Shown in pieces: positions 32,001 to 45,639 of a DNA stretch of 64,000 bases. The DNA is taken from positions 14,018,501 to 14,082,500 of the forward strand of contig NC_079381.1 of the NCBI RefSeq assembly GCF_021018895.1. Direction: 5' to 3'. The stretch is from Seriola aureovittata. Its lineage: Eukaryota > Chordata > Actinopteri > Carangiformes > Carangidae. Position 1 is the first letter of the stretch, and every line of letters begins with the position of its first letter. The position numbers and the translations under genes are program-made. Under the pieces are notes generated by a model, which made no database searches, was not told the DNA's origin, and was given only the letters and a program-made list of their open reading frames with translations.

Positions 32001-33395
32001 AAAGTGCTACAGCAGAAGCATTGACAATTGTATTTTTCTCCAGGTCATGTCCTTGTATTTCTATAACCACTTTTAGCTCTGAGTATTTTTGGAATTATTA
32101 TAAATAGAGATTTTGTCCATTTTTTTTTTTTCTAAAGTTAGTGTCAGTGTGTGCAGTGCTTAACAGTGTTTTCATCATTCCTCTAATATGTGGCAGTCAG
32201 CGAGCAGCCCTACATATTCTCTCATCCGTCAAGGAAGGAGAGATTTTTTTCAATAAATAATTCACCACTGATAGCCAGCCCTAATGCCTACATGAACAAA
32301 TCTCTCAGTTACAGCCATCTTGGGAGTAAGCCAGTCCAAGAGCATACTTAATAAACAAATACAGGGCCTGACAAGCTCTGGTTTCACTGATGTCTTTCCG
32401 AGAGGAAAGTATTTGAAGACAGTCGGTGAAACAACATCCTTTCTGTGGGTGAAGGTTTAGGGGTCAGGTGTGGGTTATTGCTGCCAGAGCAAGTCGTCCC
32501 TTTGCATTGTTACGGCCGATCCTCTGGTTAGATTTACTGTGCGTTTTACATGGGGCATGATTTAAGTTTTTCTTTAGAATTATCTGACATTTATGTTCCA
32601 AAATTTTATGATCTTGCACCGTTTAGTAGGAGTTAAATGACAAAGGATGTATCAAAAGAATACATAAAATACACAAATATAGAATTCATATAATTTCTGT
32701 GCATATAAATGGGCTTTTTTTTTTTGAGCAGGTTGCCCTTTGTGTCCTCTTCTAGGACCGGGGCTGAGTCAGTATCGCAGCCTTACATTGACCACATGTT
32801 CGCCGGGACTAGAAACATGATCCAGACATGAGTCCTCTAACCCAGCCCTTTGGGTGAAGTGGCCGTGTGTGTGTGTGTGTGGGTGTGTGTGTGTGTGCGC
32901 CTGTGCAACATCTTCTCACGGAAATGTTCTTGTCATAGACTACAAACAGCGGCTGCCTTATTTTTTTAAACTTTTTTTTTTTGTAATATTACAATGAATT
33001 TGTTCTAACATCTAAGTGTTTCAGAATTTGTGAATTATGGTTGCCATCATTTCTTTTCTGTTTAATGTTGAGGTAACTTTTGATTCATGACTTCATTTTC
33101 TTTGCATCTTGCTCGAGCCGACATGGTCCACTCCAGTTTGTCTATTAAATATAGATGGAAGACATGACATTTATTTTTGTACAAATAAGTACAAATTTTC
33201 AGTGTCACCAGTGTGTGTGTGTGTGTGTGTGTGTGTGTCTATGTGTATTTATATGCATACATGCACGTGCATGTTTGTGACTGGACATGGTTGTTGGCCA
33301 CTTATTTATCTCATCTGTTTGTCTGCAGCAAGACTCCCTACATGAAATATTCAAGGTCCAGTGAAAATTGATCTGCTGATCTGAAGTCTGTTTCT
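29081..33395. other. Upstream desert, second block
   Basis: No gene recognised. Contains a CT tract (30198-30224), GT tracts (32865-32898, 33211-33238), T runs (31987-31998, 32120-32131), and unique enhancer-like stretches at 30570-31080 and 32150-32560. Confidence 0.55.
30570..31080. promoter_or_regulatory. Enhancer-like unique block
   Basis: Repeat-free sequence with GATGCTGACTCACTGATAGC at its start, AT-rich CATAAAATAG and CCATATCCCA sites, and ATTGATTATTTGCTGAG. Conservation not tested. Confidence 0.22.
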
Positions 33396-33440
33396 CGCTC
33401 TCTCTCTCTCTCTCTCCCTCTTTCTCTCTCTCTCTCTCTG
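33396..33440. repeat. (TC)n tract
   Basis: CT repeats with CCCTCTTT interruption; it serves as the pyrimidine tract of the exon-like segment that follows. Confidence 0.95.
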
Positions 33441-33445
33441 ACCAG

Positions 33446-33668
33446 ATCCCCGCGGAGCTGCCTCGAAGAAGGATGCTAATATCACATATCAGTTAGATGA
33501 CCAAGTTCAGGGCCTGCACTACTGCTGCAGCTCAGCGCTGGAGCTCGGATCAATGGAATACTGCTTGGGGATACAACGGGACCACACCCACACACTGATT
33601 AGAGCCTCTGATTGGATATCACATGGATGTCTTGACCACTACCATGGCTCTCATGCAAATTGATAAAG
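33446..33668 (+). other. Exon-like segment (possible non-coding RNA exon)
   Basis: Preceded by a long pyrimidine tract (33396-33440) and an acceptor GACCAG|ATC, and followed by a donor AAAG|GTAATT. The 223-nt body is unique sequence of higher GC than its flanks. The only late ATG frame (33623) reads MDVLTTTMALMQIDK and stays open into the donor, after an in-frame stop at 33596. I cannot match it to a protein. It also holds an octamer ATGCAAAT (33653-33660), so a conserved enhancer is the alternative. Confidence 0.25.
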
Positions 33669-34568
33669 GTAATTTTAGTCCCTTAAGTGAAATTTGATTT
33701 GCGTTAAGAGCTCTTGCTGCTTTTTCTTAATGCAAAATGGTTTTGATTAATAGCCCGGGATTCCGTGGAGAAATATTACCAAGTGTAAGAGTGTAATGTA
33801 TCTCTTCCACTAAATTAGTGGTGCTACTGTTTGTCATCTGAGTTTATTGCCATTATTTTAAGCAAGAAATATCAGATTTCTTCAATATACTCCTCACTCA
33901 AAAATACACATATAAATTACAACTATCCTTGACTTTAGTCTATTACACACCATGAAACTCTGTCTTGATTAGCTGAGTGGATCTTACAGTAATCACTTCT
34001 TAGGCTACAGGTCAACTGCCATCAACACCTTCCTAATCGTAGGCCTACAGGTCACTTAATCTGTGCTTTGGAGCAGGGAGAAACATACACAACCCATACA
34101 CTCAAAGAAACATACAGCCAACAACTCAAACACACACACTGTCGCACACAGAAACTAAAAGGTTATCAGCAAACAAGCCCTGCTATACCATTGTATCCAC
34201 CTACCCAGGCCGTAGCTGTTACGTGCTCCCCTAAATGTCTGCAACACTCCACCTCACCTCCTCAGAGCGGCACAGCGCTGCACCCTGACTAAATGAAAAA
34301 CAATCTGAGGAAACAGGGAACAATCCTAGGCAGGCTCCAGCGGGCTGCCATAAAAAGAGGGGCTGCCTCTCCAGCCTCTCCCTCATGCCTTCAGCTTTAA
34401 CTCTATGGGCTGATGAAAGATCAATGGGCCGACTGGGCAGCCGCTGCTGCGCCTGCTGTCCGCCACTGCACCAGGAAGCAAGCCAATTACAAAACACCAG
34501 AGAAAAAAGGGAGAATGGGAAAACCCTCAGTCTTTACGAATGCAAACTGACTGATTAGTGAAATAGTT

Positions 34569-34570
<2 letters not shown>

Positions 34571-34621
<51 letters not shown>
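34571..34621. repeat. (GT)25 microsatellite
   Basis: Uninterrupted GT, ending in GCGCACACA. Confidence 0.95.
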
Positions 34622-34624
<3 letters not shown>

Positions 34625-35269
34625 ACACATGTTTTCCTGTTATCTCATATATGCTGAGTCCAGCCCGTTGCAGCAGCCAGACTTACTTATGAGAAATGTT
34701 GAATGTTTCCAGCCCGTGGATCGTATTCCAAACTCATTTTAACCCTGATCTCTCCCTACATCCCCCCACCTTCCCCACCTTACCCTCTTTAACACCCCTT
34801 TAACCCCTCGCCCCCTGCCTCCAGGAACCTCACTCCAGATCTGTACCAGCTAACCAGCCCTCTGGATCTCCGGCAGGAGTAGTAATGGGGGTTGGCGCTA
34901 GGGTTTGGTGCAAACACGCAGCAGCAGACAAACAAATCATGTTAAGTCTCTGCTGCCACGGCTGGCAGCACACTCAAAGGGGAACCGGTGCCCTGCCAGG
35001 GAGGAGGGTGCACCCATTTTCCCAGGGAGGGGGTGAGGGTGAACACGAGGGAGGGCAGCGTGGAGGGGAGGCCTGGTCCTTATCGAGCCCGGATCACAGA
35101 CACCTCCGCCCCTCCTGGCAGGAATGCATACAGCCCCTGTGGGAGGAGAGAGGGAGAAGAAAGGAGGAGGAGGAAACAAGCAGACATAAAGAGGGGAAGT
35201 AAAAAGGGAAAGAAAAGAGCGAGTGAGGGAAAGTGAGTGAGTGAGTGAATGAAGGAGGGAGGGAGACGC

Positions 35270-35301
<32 letters not shown>

Positions 35302-36803
35302 ACCTGCCCAGCTTAGGAGAGGGAGTGTCTCTGAACATGCACACACAGACAAAAACACACCAATCGCAGCACTCAACACACTCTCACTGGGCTGTGAGCA
35401 CCAGTGGGAGAGCACATAGGAAAACAAACAGGGCATTAGGCTGCTCAAATGCCATTCTAACCATGCTGCTGTGGTTATCATTACCTCAGTTCAGTCTGAG
35501 TTTTAATGTGATGTGTGTCACCGATGAAAGCCGGGGAGAGATCAGCCAACGGTGTGGTTACACATTACACAAGTGTTAAACATTGAGTTATTAGACTGCT
35601 TTTTTTTGTGTTTGGGTCATTAAGTTCAAACTCAGAATGAAAATGCGTGTCATTGTTAAGAATATCCCAACAGAGTCATTTTTATGTATTTGTTCTTGAG
35701 TGATATTTTCATCCTCTTGTTGTTTTCCAAAATAAGCACAGCCTCAGTCTCTTACTCTCTTAACACTTCCCTTTACGAGGCCTTAGTGTATGTTTCAGGT
35801 ATCATGGCTGCAAATATTCCCTCTTTCCCCCAAGACAATCACAGAAAGCAGGATGATAAAATATTGAGTGTATAGAGATCCTCAATTATTGGACTGTATA
35901 ATATTTCCGCAGCCTCTCCCGGGATGGAAATATTTATCTTTAAAGCCTACAGAGAGGCAATTGTGATCTTAACGTGGCATTCCTGCGTGCTGGCTGCAAG
36001 TGTTTTGTGGTTGTGTGTCAGGGCAAAGCGCAGACTTTGTCAGGTGGAGATTGGGGTTTAGAGGTTCATTTGCAGTACACGCGAGAGCATTCCATGCAAT
36101 CTTTACATTTCCATTCACCCTCACTCTCTCCCTCTCTTCCTCTCCTGCCGTCTCCCTGTTTGAATTGCTGATATCCACCAACATTTGTTTCTTCACTGTT
36201 GACATAATTGGCTTTTTCAGTTTCGAAAACGCGGCGAGCTTTGACACACTGTACACTCCGCACACTTTGCTGAATACCCAGCAGCGGTGCTGCCATGACG
36301 GAGATGTGAGTCACACCACAATGTACGTACTGTAACTTCTGTATACTGATCCCTAATTGCCCTAAAGTGTCTCTGAAATGCGCCGCTGTCTATTGTGATA
36401 TCATCCAAGCACACAGCCAAACACAAACTCCTCCAGCCGACGTAATACCAGAGCAGCTCAGCGATCACCTTCTTCGCACCTCTGTGAGCTGAACCTTGCA
36501 GAAAGCCCTCTGATGTAGCGTAAACAGTTCTGACAAAGACGACAGAGAGTCAGATAGACAGACACACGCAGGCGGACAAGGACTTTTATCTATGTTAGTG
36601 GAAAGTCAATTAAGGGATCAACACAAGAATGACATAGAAATATAATACATAAAGCTAACTGCTCATGTTTACAAATCACACTTGCAACTTATGGATGACA
36701 TGAAAATTGTTCTGTAATTTTGTCACACAGTGGATAGCTGTATCTACAAGGTGTGATACCCCATGAAATGAATGGTATACTGAAACATAAAATAATGCCA
36801 GTG

Positions 36804-36808
<5 letters not shown>

Positions 36809-36844
<36 letters not shown>
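36809..36844. repeat. Poly-A tract of 36 nt
   Basis: Uninterrupted A run. No retroposed body or flanking duplication was seen. Confidence 0.95.
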
Positions 36845-36847
<3 letters not shown>

Positions 36848-38439
36848 AGTGAAACACTTCTTTTGCTGAGATCGTCCACTTTTTTAGTCAAATAGCTCAA
36901 TGAATTTTGAATTGGCATAATTGATGCCCATGAAAATAGCATTATGATTTAATATGGTCTCCTTTTTAAAGATATCTTAAGTTAAATATTAAGCTAGAAG
37001 TACCTGTCAGTGCTCCACCAGACAAAAACGATATTGAGCACTGTGGTGATGATACCTGATGGCACACAGCAGGCATGTATGAATCACAATAAGATAAATT
37101 AAATACTGTAAATGTTTTAATATAATTACTCTGTATTATAAGTTCTTTAAGGTTTTAATGTAATTGTTTTATTTTTGAAACTGTAATTATTGTAATTCTC
37201 TGATTTTACAGCAGTACAACATTTTTAAACTAAATGTATTAAAGCCCAGATAAAATTGACAACAGCAATGCGCTATGCTCTTCTACATATTTATATTATT
37301 AAAGTTAGGTAAATTATATTCATAATAAAGAAAACAGATGTGTCATATCACCAGCTGCTTTGAGAGCAACCTTCAACAGTATTTTTAAGTTTATTATCTT
37401 TTAGCTCTACAAGGAAGAAAAAGTGAAATCTGCTCTGTTGCTAATAGAATTAGCGAAAACACCACATTTACTCCAGTCGCAGCTTTTCAGTGGAAAAGGT
37501 TTCTATAGTCAGAATAAAAAAACTATTTCTCATCTCGGCAAAAGTGCCTCAGCCCACCTCCATCTGTTTGTCCGACCAGTGTGGCAGTGAGGCTAACTTA
37601 TTGCTAGCACATGTGACCGGGTGAGTGTGTGTATGCTATCACACAGCATCCCCTCGCCTATAACCCCCCCCCCCGCCCCCCGCCTCATATTGGATCTCTA
37701 CCTTCATTAATGCAGGCCCACGGCAAGCGCATGTCTCCACATGTTTGCACGGGACGCAAACATCTGGCTTATTTTGAATGTTGTTGGTCCCCTTTCCTTC
37801 TTTTTAAACCTTCTCTTGCTCTTTCCTTGGTGTCCTGAAAGGGGCATCTCAACATTTTGTCTTTCCTAGAGGAAGTGGTGCTGGTGTTGTTGTGGCGAGG
37901 GACTTCAAAGAGGCTGGGATGTCAGTCATGAACAAGCAGAGGGCAGAACCTGGTCAATGGCAGGGATTTGTCGTCTAATAGCCCCTCTGGGGGGACTTCA
38001 GGCCTAATTTCAGAGGTGCTGAAAGTAGGATTTTATGGAGTATGCCATGTCCTAAAGTCTTTTTGTTTCACATGTTTTTTTTTCATTACAGAGAAGTTAA
38101 TTGTGATGATAATGGGAAAGTGAATAGTTATTTTTTTCCCCCTTATTTTTATCTCCTGGAACATTAGTTGATTCTGATATAAGTAAACATTGATAAGTCT
38201 TGGAAATATTGTTAAGTCACATGCATATTCAAAACTTAAACGTAATGAGTGTAAATTCATAGCGTGCTCTTTCTCTAACCTGGGGATGATGTCATCCAGG
38301 GATAGCCTATCAGGTAATACAGCTGGCAGTAACTCCAGTTCACTTTAATATTGATGTTTCCCTCCCCTTGTCTCTCCATCAGCAATACATTTAATGGTCA
38401 CATTCTGTGCTTATTCAGCACAAGAAAAACGAGAGTGAG

Positions 38440-38740
38440 GTAAACATGCCAGCTTGAGAGCACCAGACATTAGTCTTGTAGCTTGAAATAACCGGACTGC
38501 ATTTAATGAGACATACGTTAAGTCGAGAGGGCAGACATTTGTTTTGTTCCTGACCGCATGTGCCGAATTAACTGACAAACAGTGAACTTCTCAGACTTTG
38601 GGACTGCACAGTGTTCCAACAGCCATCAATACAAGCTCATGATCTGTAGTCGTTGTCAGTCAGGACGTCGTTTAGAAAGAAAATGCACGTTTAATGGCTT
38701 GATCCATTGTGATTGGAGTGGTTAATTGATGATCTGGTTG
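38440..38740. promoter_or_regulatory. Enhancer-like unique block
   Basis: Complex sequence with GCATTTAATGAGAC, GCACGTTTAATGGC and GAGTGGTTAATTGATG homeodomain-type sites and no simple repeats. Conservation not tested. Confidence 0.22.
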
Positions 38741-40142
38741 TAAATTTCTGTCTCATGGCTGTCACTATCTCCCCCCAACCCCCCCCTTTCATCGTTCTCT
38801 CTGTTCATGCTTCTTTGCCTCTTCACTTTGCTCAACCCCTCCGCTCCTCCTGTTCTGTGACTTGTATCCGTGTCTCTCTGGCTCCCCTGATCTCTTCCCT
38901 TTCCCTTATCGATTGGAGAGTGAAATGCGTGGCGATCTTGAAAAATTCACAGTTGAAACCCTTCTAATTGCCCATGTTGAAATCCATCTCACGAAATTAT
39001 TCACAGTTATTCAGTGGGAACCGTTTGTGTTGGCTGCCAACCAAAACCAAGCTCACAGAATGCCAGATTTGGAGGTTGAGGTGGATGCCGGGGTACTGCT
39101 GCTGGTGCAGATGTGCCGCCTAATTGCATATCCCGCCATGCGGAAACTATTCTTCTCAACCATTTCAAAGCATCTTCAATAGGTGTCACTGCAAGGTTAA
39201 ACCAACTTCAAAATGCAAGTCTTGTTTCCATTCCTCGCTGCTGAATTGATTGCGTAGTGCTGCGCGCCCTCGGAAGCGTGGGAGGAGAGAAAGGACAAGG
39301 TATTGAAAGAAGGGAGATTCGCAAAACCCCCCGGTCATGGCTTACATTAGTTTGCCAGTGTCTGCTGGTTGTGCGCACTGTTCCTTTTGACATCAAACTG
39401 AGGGAAAGAATGTGCATCACATTAAGAATAGCGGGTTGTATTACAGATAGTGAGGTCATTTTGCCCGTGTATCTCAGACATTTCAACCAGTGGTTCAGGT
39501 TGAAGAATATTGGTTGAAAACCTCATAATAGTAGTTAATGTTTAAATGATTGTAAAATTGCAAAATAGGTCTCCTCCTGTTTACAGTTAATGTAACGGTT
39601 AGAAAACTGAAAACAGAGCTGATTACTTTATCTTGAGCTGATTTGGATGCTTTCTGGGAAGGTATTGATTTAGTCAATTGCAGTAGTTAATGGTGTCTGC
39701 AGATGCTAATTGAAACCTGGAAAGGAAAGTATAAGGTTTCATATTCCTGTAGCAATAACAATGTAAAGTAAAAACAGCGGGGAATAATACGGTCCTGATG
39801 ATAAGGCATCGGCAGCAGTTTTATGCTGAAATCCAGACAAGGTGACTTCACAGAGACACTTAAGCAGTAGCTGGTGAGTACAGAACACAGAGGTCTTATC
39901 ACTGGACAGACCTGACTGATCAAACGCTGGAAAAGATGCAAGGTCATAGGTCCTGGTATCTGGTTTTTAAGCTGTTTCTGAAAGTTTTCTTTTCACTTTG
40001 AAAACAGCTGACTGAGATAAGACCCTTGTCTTTTTACCAAAACAGAAATGTATTAAGTCTTTAAAGCTCTGTAATGTTCCCTAATGACCGTGTGTTTTCA
40101 ACTGTACATACTGAAGCATTTGTGGTTCAGGTGCTGCTTCTT

Positions 40143-40143
<1 letters not shown>

Positions 40144-40221
<78 letters not shown>
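40144..40221. repeat. (CA)39 microsatellite
   Basis: Uninterrupted CA for 78 bp. Confidence 0.95.
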
Positions 40222-40225
<4 letters not shown>

Positions 40226-40439
40226 CGTACTCTGGGACCATGGTCACCCTCTTTAATTTAAGCTCATCTTTGTTTTTTCGAGTATGCTTGTGTGTCTATC
40301 CTGTGTCTATACATTTTTGTTATAAATAATTTGTTATGGATGATATCGGTGATTACAATATTATTTGTACTGATATAAGCCAATTGATATTTTTCTGCAT
40401 TTCATGCAAGGCCACATACATGCAGTGAGCTTGAAGTCA

Positions 40440-40472
<33 letters not shown>

Positions 40473-40802
40473 TTGTACATATAGGTGTATTTGTATGTTT
40501 GTGTGTGTGTGTGCAGCCCCATGTCTGGCCAGCCATGGCCACATCTGTTTGTCATGTTAGCACTTAAGCGCCTGCAGGAGCCACGATACTAAGTGGAGAC
40601 AGAGTCCTCTCTCCCACTCTCTCCATCCTCCCTTTCTCCTAATTACATTTGTTCATTAATCCATTTTCTGCCCACTTCTCTTTCTTGTTTATGTTCTTGC
40701 TCCAGTGGGCTTTTGCCTCCTCGGACCAGCAGACAGTGACCTTTAAGGAGATGCCAAAAGACTCTGTAAGACAATGTTACCCCTTCACCCTTTCACCACA
40801 CG

Positions 40803-40818
40803 CACACACACACACATA

Positions 40819-40859
<41 letters not shown>

Positions 40860-40860
40860 A
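40803..40860. repeat. (CA)n with CCCA tail
   Basis: CA repeats with TACGCG interruption, followed by three CCCA units. Confidence 0.9.
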
Positions 40861-41109
40861 CCCACCCACCCAGTCCTGTCTTGGCCCCTCAGTATCCCCT
40901 CGGGCCATCTCCTTCAGAGAGGCTAATGGAGTTAGCCTAATGTCTGCACAGCGCCAGTCATAAAACTGATTTGAGGCTAAAGGCTTGGTGCCGAGACCAC
41001 CACTCTGCCTACAAAAAAAGAGAGATGTGAGTGAGATGTTAAAAGAGAGCGAGTGTATCTTTACAGGGAAAGAGGTTGGGGTGGCGGCGGCGGTGGTGCG
41101 GGGCAGGCT

Positions 41110-41660
41110 GGCGTAACTAAGGCAACTGCAGACAATCTAATTGGTATTGACATCCTTGTCTCGGAGGAAATTTGACATCTAAGGGCAAATCATTCTATTT
41201 AGTCTATTTAGTCGCCTGAATAGTCTCCAAGGCGGGGCCTGAGGAGCACAATCACGCTGTAGCGTTGTTCTGGTCCTCATGTCTGGGCCAGCTCTGCCAC
41301 GCAGCAATCGATCCTAATCTGATCGGGGGAGGGGAGCAGGATAAGCGGCATGGGGAGAAAAAAATGAAAATAAAATCAAAAGCTCTGTTGGGGTAATATT
41401 TAACAAGAGGGAGTACAATTGGGCCCTGCTGGGGCGGCAGCCTGTAATGCACTTGTGCTGCTGTAGCATGGTTAATGTATAGAAAAGCCCGGGAGTAATG
41501 GCTCTTCAGCCAAGGTGGCCAGGCTTCAAAGAAATCTGCTTGCTTTAGCTAAAAGACTGCCGGGCTGGGCCGCCAAAGACCTTCATTCTGTTAGAGCATC
41601 AAATATGGCCCCCGCTCAGGACACACAGACACCCTGATTTTATTATCCTCACTCCCCTGA
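41110..41660. promoter_or_regulatory. Enhancer-like unique block
   Basis: About 550 bp of unique sequence including CAATCTAATTGGTATTGACA, ATCGATCCTAATCTGATCGG and CATGGTTAATGTAT. No coding frame of note. Conservation not tested. Confidence 0.25.
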
Positions 41661-43872
41661 GAAACTCATCTCATCCCTCTTTTTGTTTGTTTGACTGACC
41701 ATCAACGTGAAAGAGTGAAGTGGTGCTGTCCATCAAAAGGCACACTCTGCCTTTTCTTGGGTCAAACAGGAGTAGAGGCTATCTGTGGCGTCTACACACT
41801 CTGTGAAGTACTGTGACGGTGGTGGTTCAAGCCGTATTTTTCATTAACTGGATGCATCAGTTTTACAAAACAAGTTCTAGCATATCTGTAAAAATGCTTA
41901 GTTTTTAAACAAAGAACTTGTTATATGTTATTTTATCTGTCTGTATCCCTAAAAGCCAGGCCTGTTCTAAAATTACATTCATACAATAAACTTGTCAGAA
42001 TTTTGTGCAAGAAGAAAGCATTCAAAGTTCAGACTTATCTTTATGGACATTCTTATGGCAGCTGATGCATGAAGCCCATTTTCCTCAAATACAGCCAACA
42101 TATAATATTTTGATTCCGACTTTAATCTTTGGCTTCTTTTTAGATGCTTAACAGTAACAAGTATATGACTACCAGCATCTGGAAATGGCATCATGAGTAG
42201 TATGTGCACCTAAAAAAAAAAAAAAAAAAAGAAAGAAGAAAAGGCTCATACATCCAGGTAATGCATTGTTTTCATCATCCTCTGATCATTGAAACAGTAA
42301 CAGTCCAGACAAAGGTAGTTTAATGTCGTCCACATCAAGCTGGTGAAATGAAGTCTGGCACAGGCTGACACAGTACTAATGATAAGTCCCACACGGGTCC
42401 AGATTTCAACAGTGGAGTGGAGGTCCATTCTTGAAAAATGTAGTAAGTGGGACTTGAGGTTTTAATGTTTATTGAAATAGAATCCTACATGAGTGAATAG
42501 ATACATACAGCCAAACATTACAGTGGATGAAGAAGTTAATTATTTGACTGTAATTCATTCAGCATGGCTCCTAATCAAGTGGACATTGTAAAGTCAGTGT
42601 TATCAGGTGAATCCCTGCTGTTTTCGTCTGTGTCTGGCATTGATGTGGCTCTGGTACACACTCAGTTTAAAGTCTGTTTGATTTAGACTAGTCATCCTGT
42701 GTGTGTGTGGGTGTGTGCATGCTCTTTATGCATTATCTAAATATCTTTACAATGATAATAAGACGGAGATGGAGAAAGACGTTTTTATTGTGGTCCCTAC
42801 ATTGACAGATATAAATCTGAGTTTAGGGTGACTGGTTTGAAATTTAGCATTAGGTCTAGCATTACAGTTATTCATTAGACTAGAGGAGTGAGGTTGATGA
42901 TTAAATTTAAGTTACTAGGCTAGGTTTTAGTGGTTAGCATTAGGGGCAATTCACCAGTTTGGAGCTAATGAAGTACAAGTTGACTGAAGATTAAATTTGT
43001 CCACAGACTGTAGAGGTTCAGTGTGCTGGTCTGCACAAAAATCATGGGAGGTAGAACAAATAGAGTGAAGTTGTGTGTGTGTTTGTGTAAGACAGAGAGT
43101 GAGTGTCTGAGTGTCTGTGTAAGTATGTGATGAGGGTGTATTGAGCTGATGGCTGCAGATATCAGTCCCAGATACTTAAGTCATAAAAGTGTGTCTCGGA
43201 GCCCCGTGGCTGTGCAGGCCCTGGTGCCTGATGTTATCAGAGTGAAACAGTGGCCACTCTATCAGGACAGAAGAGTACAGAGGCATTCCTGTATTACTGG
43301 AGCTGGTGTCGGGCCTGTAGCTGTGACTGGGGGCTGGAATGGGGCACGCTGCAAGAGTAGATAGTTAGGGAGTGGTGTGGGAGGTTGCCACATTACAGGA
43401 CAGGCTGCTGGATTAATTACCAGAGGGTGTTTTGTCAATAGCTTAACTAGACTAACAGGGCAGCAGAAGGAAACTGAGACATCCAATATAATAATTTATA
43501 TTTCAATATAGCCTCATAAATCTCTGGCACCATGACAAATGCATCATTCATTTCTTACCTACTCTATCTTTCATTAATCACTGTTTGCAATTGGATCCTT
43601 TCTTCTTTAGTGTTTGCTTCAATTAGGCAACACCTCCAGATGACTGAACAGTGTGTTCTGTTGTCCCAGAAACACAATACTCCTTTCCAAATACAAATAC
43701 TGCACACACTGTTGTCTGTAGTCTGTACAATGTTTCATCTGCGCGTGTTAAATTGATGATGGAGCTGCTATTTATGTGTTATGTTGTACAAATCAACTCA
43801 CATTAGTTTCCCTTAGTCCCATTTTCTTGGCAGTGCTTTGAAAACCCTGGATTGTGTGTGTGTGTGTGCATT

Positions 43873-44210
43873 GGTGGAAGATACTGTGCAAGTCCTCCAT
43901 GCAAAACTTGTTTCGCGTATCCAAAATAAAAATTCTTATTACTTAGAGCTTTCCCTTTTGAGAGTAAATCTATAAGTTATACTTTAGGATTATTATCATG
44001 GATGCACGACTAGTTTAATACATCACAAATCATCCTGTGTTTTGTATGTGTAATCCTCATCAGAAAAGTATTCAAATGCAGTAGAATGTAGTAAAAGGTG
44101 CAACATCTCCCTCTGAAATGTAGAAGAGGTATAAAGTCGTACAAAATAGAAATATTCAAGTGTACTCTAATCTAAAAATTGTACTCAAGTGCAGTAATTG
44201 TGTTTCCACC
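43873..44210. mobile_element. Degenerate percomorph interspersed repeat, probably non-autonomous hAT-type
   Basis: The copy starts GGTGGAAG and ends TTTCCACC, inverted relative to each other. Inside are phrases of a very common percomorph repeat: AGTCCTCCATGCAAAACTT, CATCTCCCTCTGAAATGTAG and TTGTACTCAAGTGCAGTA, the last typical of its 'TACTTAAGTACAGTACTTGAGTA' end. It has no coding capacity and many substitutions, so it is an old copy. Both flanks are TG-rich, so it probably landed in a (TG)n tract. The family assignment rests on memory of the consensus. Confidence 0.7.
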
Positions 44211-45639
44211 TGTGTGTGGGTATGGGTGTGTGTAGAGACGGGGTGGGTGACAAAAAGTGCAATTAGCCTTTTAGTCTTCCAGCTTTGTAACTTCTGCTTT
44301 ATACCTGACAGAGTGATGGCTGGGGGAGTTGACGTATTTAGAAAAACAGATGGTGAGACCAAAAAGTGAGGGCGACTTGCCAGGTTATGTCTTCATCACC
44401 CCCTTCCCCTCATGTCCTCACTCATTCGCCCTGTCTGTCTGCTCTCTGACCAGTAGCACCTTGCAGGCCTGTGTCGCCTTAGTGCAGAAGTCAAAGGTCT
44501 CATGACGGAGACGGCATATCGTTACAGGGGGGTATCAGCACCTCCAGGGCCTCTGTATGCCAGCAATTGTCTCTGGCCTGGATTAGTTTTTGTATCCAGT
44601 TACGGACTTTTATTCCCGTGGAGTCAAGTTCAGCATGGCACTGAGGACCAGCAGTGCTGCTGAGAGCCCAGTGATTTATGTGTTGCTGAGTGAGAGCAGC
44701 AGGTTCAAGTCAGAGGTCTCCGGGCAGGGTAACGTGCCGTATATGTTTGTGTGTGTGTTCGGATGTGTGTACGAGAAAGTGTGTATGACTCACTGCCACT
44801 CTCTGCTAACAAAAATGCGTGTGTATGACTGAGAAGCCGCATGAAGGCCAACCCAAAGCTCTCGGCAGGGTGCCCCGGTCTGTTTGGCTTGGACAGGTTC
44901 CATTCGTTTGCCCGCGAGCGTGCCTGGAAGGGTTTTGGTACTGTAAAAATAATGACAGGCCCTGAGAGGTGGGACCATCCGCGTATGAACTGTGCTGATT
45001 GGCTGAAGAGGGACACCGACGGATGAGTTTTGATGATTGACTAACTTTGAGAAATCTGGAGAGAAATTATCACACATGTTTTATGGCAGTTCTTAGCGCA
45101 ACCAATTGGCCAACTCTTCTACAACATTAATCATTTGGGTTTGGCTATCATGTGACACATTCCCACAAAAAATGGCAGAACGCCACATACACACCCCAAG
45201 ACCTGTTGATTCAATTACTTGGACACACATCTGAGGTCACTTCCTCCTCCTAAGGCCTGTGCCTGTTTTCTTGTCTTTTTCTGAACATGGCTCGTGGTCT
45301 GGTGCCAATAGCAACAACCTGCTCTAATTAGTCTGCTGATTTCAACAGTGGTGCAGTATCGTAGCTGAAAAATTTCCAATATTTATTCATTATGTGATGA
45401 TCTTATTACTTTTTTTATGGTTTGGTTTATTATTATATATTTTATTATTATTATATTATGGAAAAAATGACTGAACACATTGCACTCTTCTGGGTTAAAT
45501 ATCTAAATCTAATGATTTTTCATCTGTTGCATACAGCCTCACTTTTCCTCCGGATGCTGTCCTCTTTAAATGAATGAAAAGTTAAACAGTTAAAATGCAA
45601 ACTGAAAATAACAAGCTGTTACAATTTGGTCTGAGAATC

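Larger units (their letters stand above)
33669..43872. other. Upstream desert, third block
   Basis: No gene recognised. Simple repeats: (GT)n 34571-34621, GA 35272-35297, A36 36809-36844, C runs 37663-37681, (CA)n 40144-40221, (GT)n 40442-40470, (CA)n 40803-40860. Unique enhancer-like stretches: 38440-38740 and 41110-41660. Confidence 0.55.

Noticed and set aside
36749..36756. T-box half-site AGGTGTGA, with another (TCACACCT) at 54738-54745, suggesting autoregulation.
   Set aside because: One or two such 8-mers are expected by chance in 44 kb on two strands.
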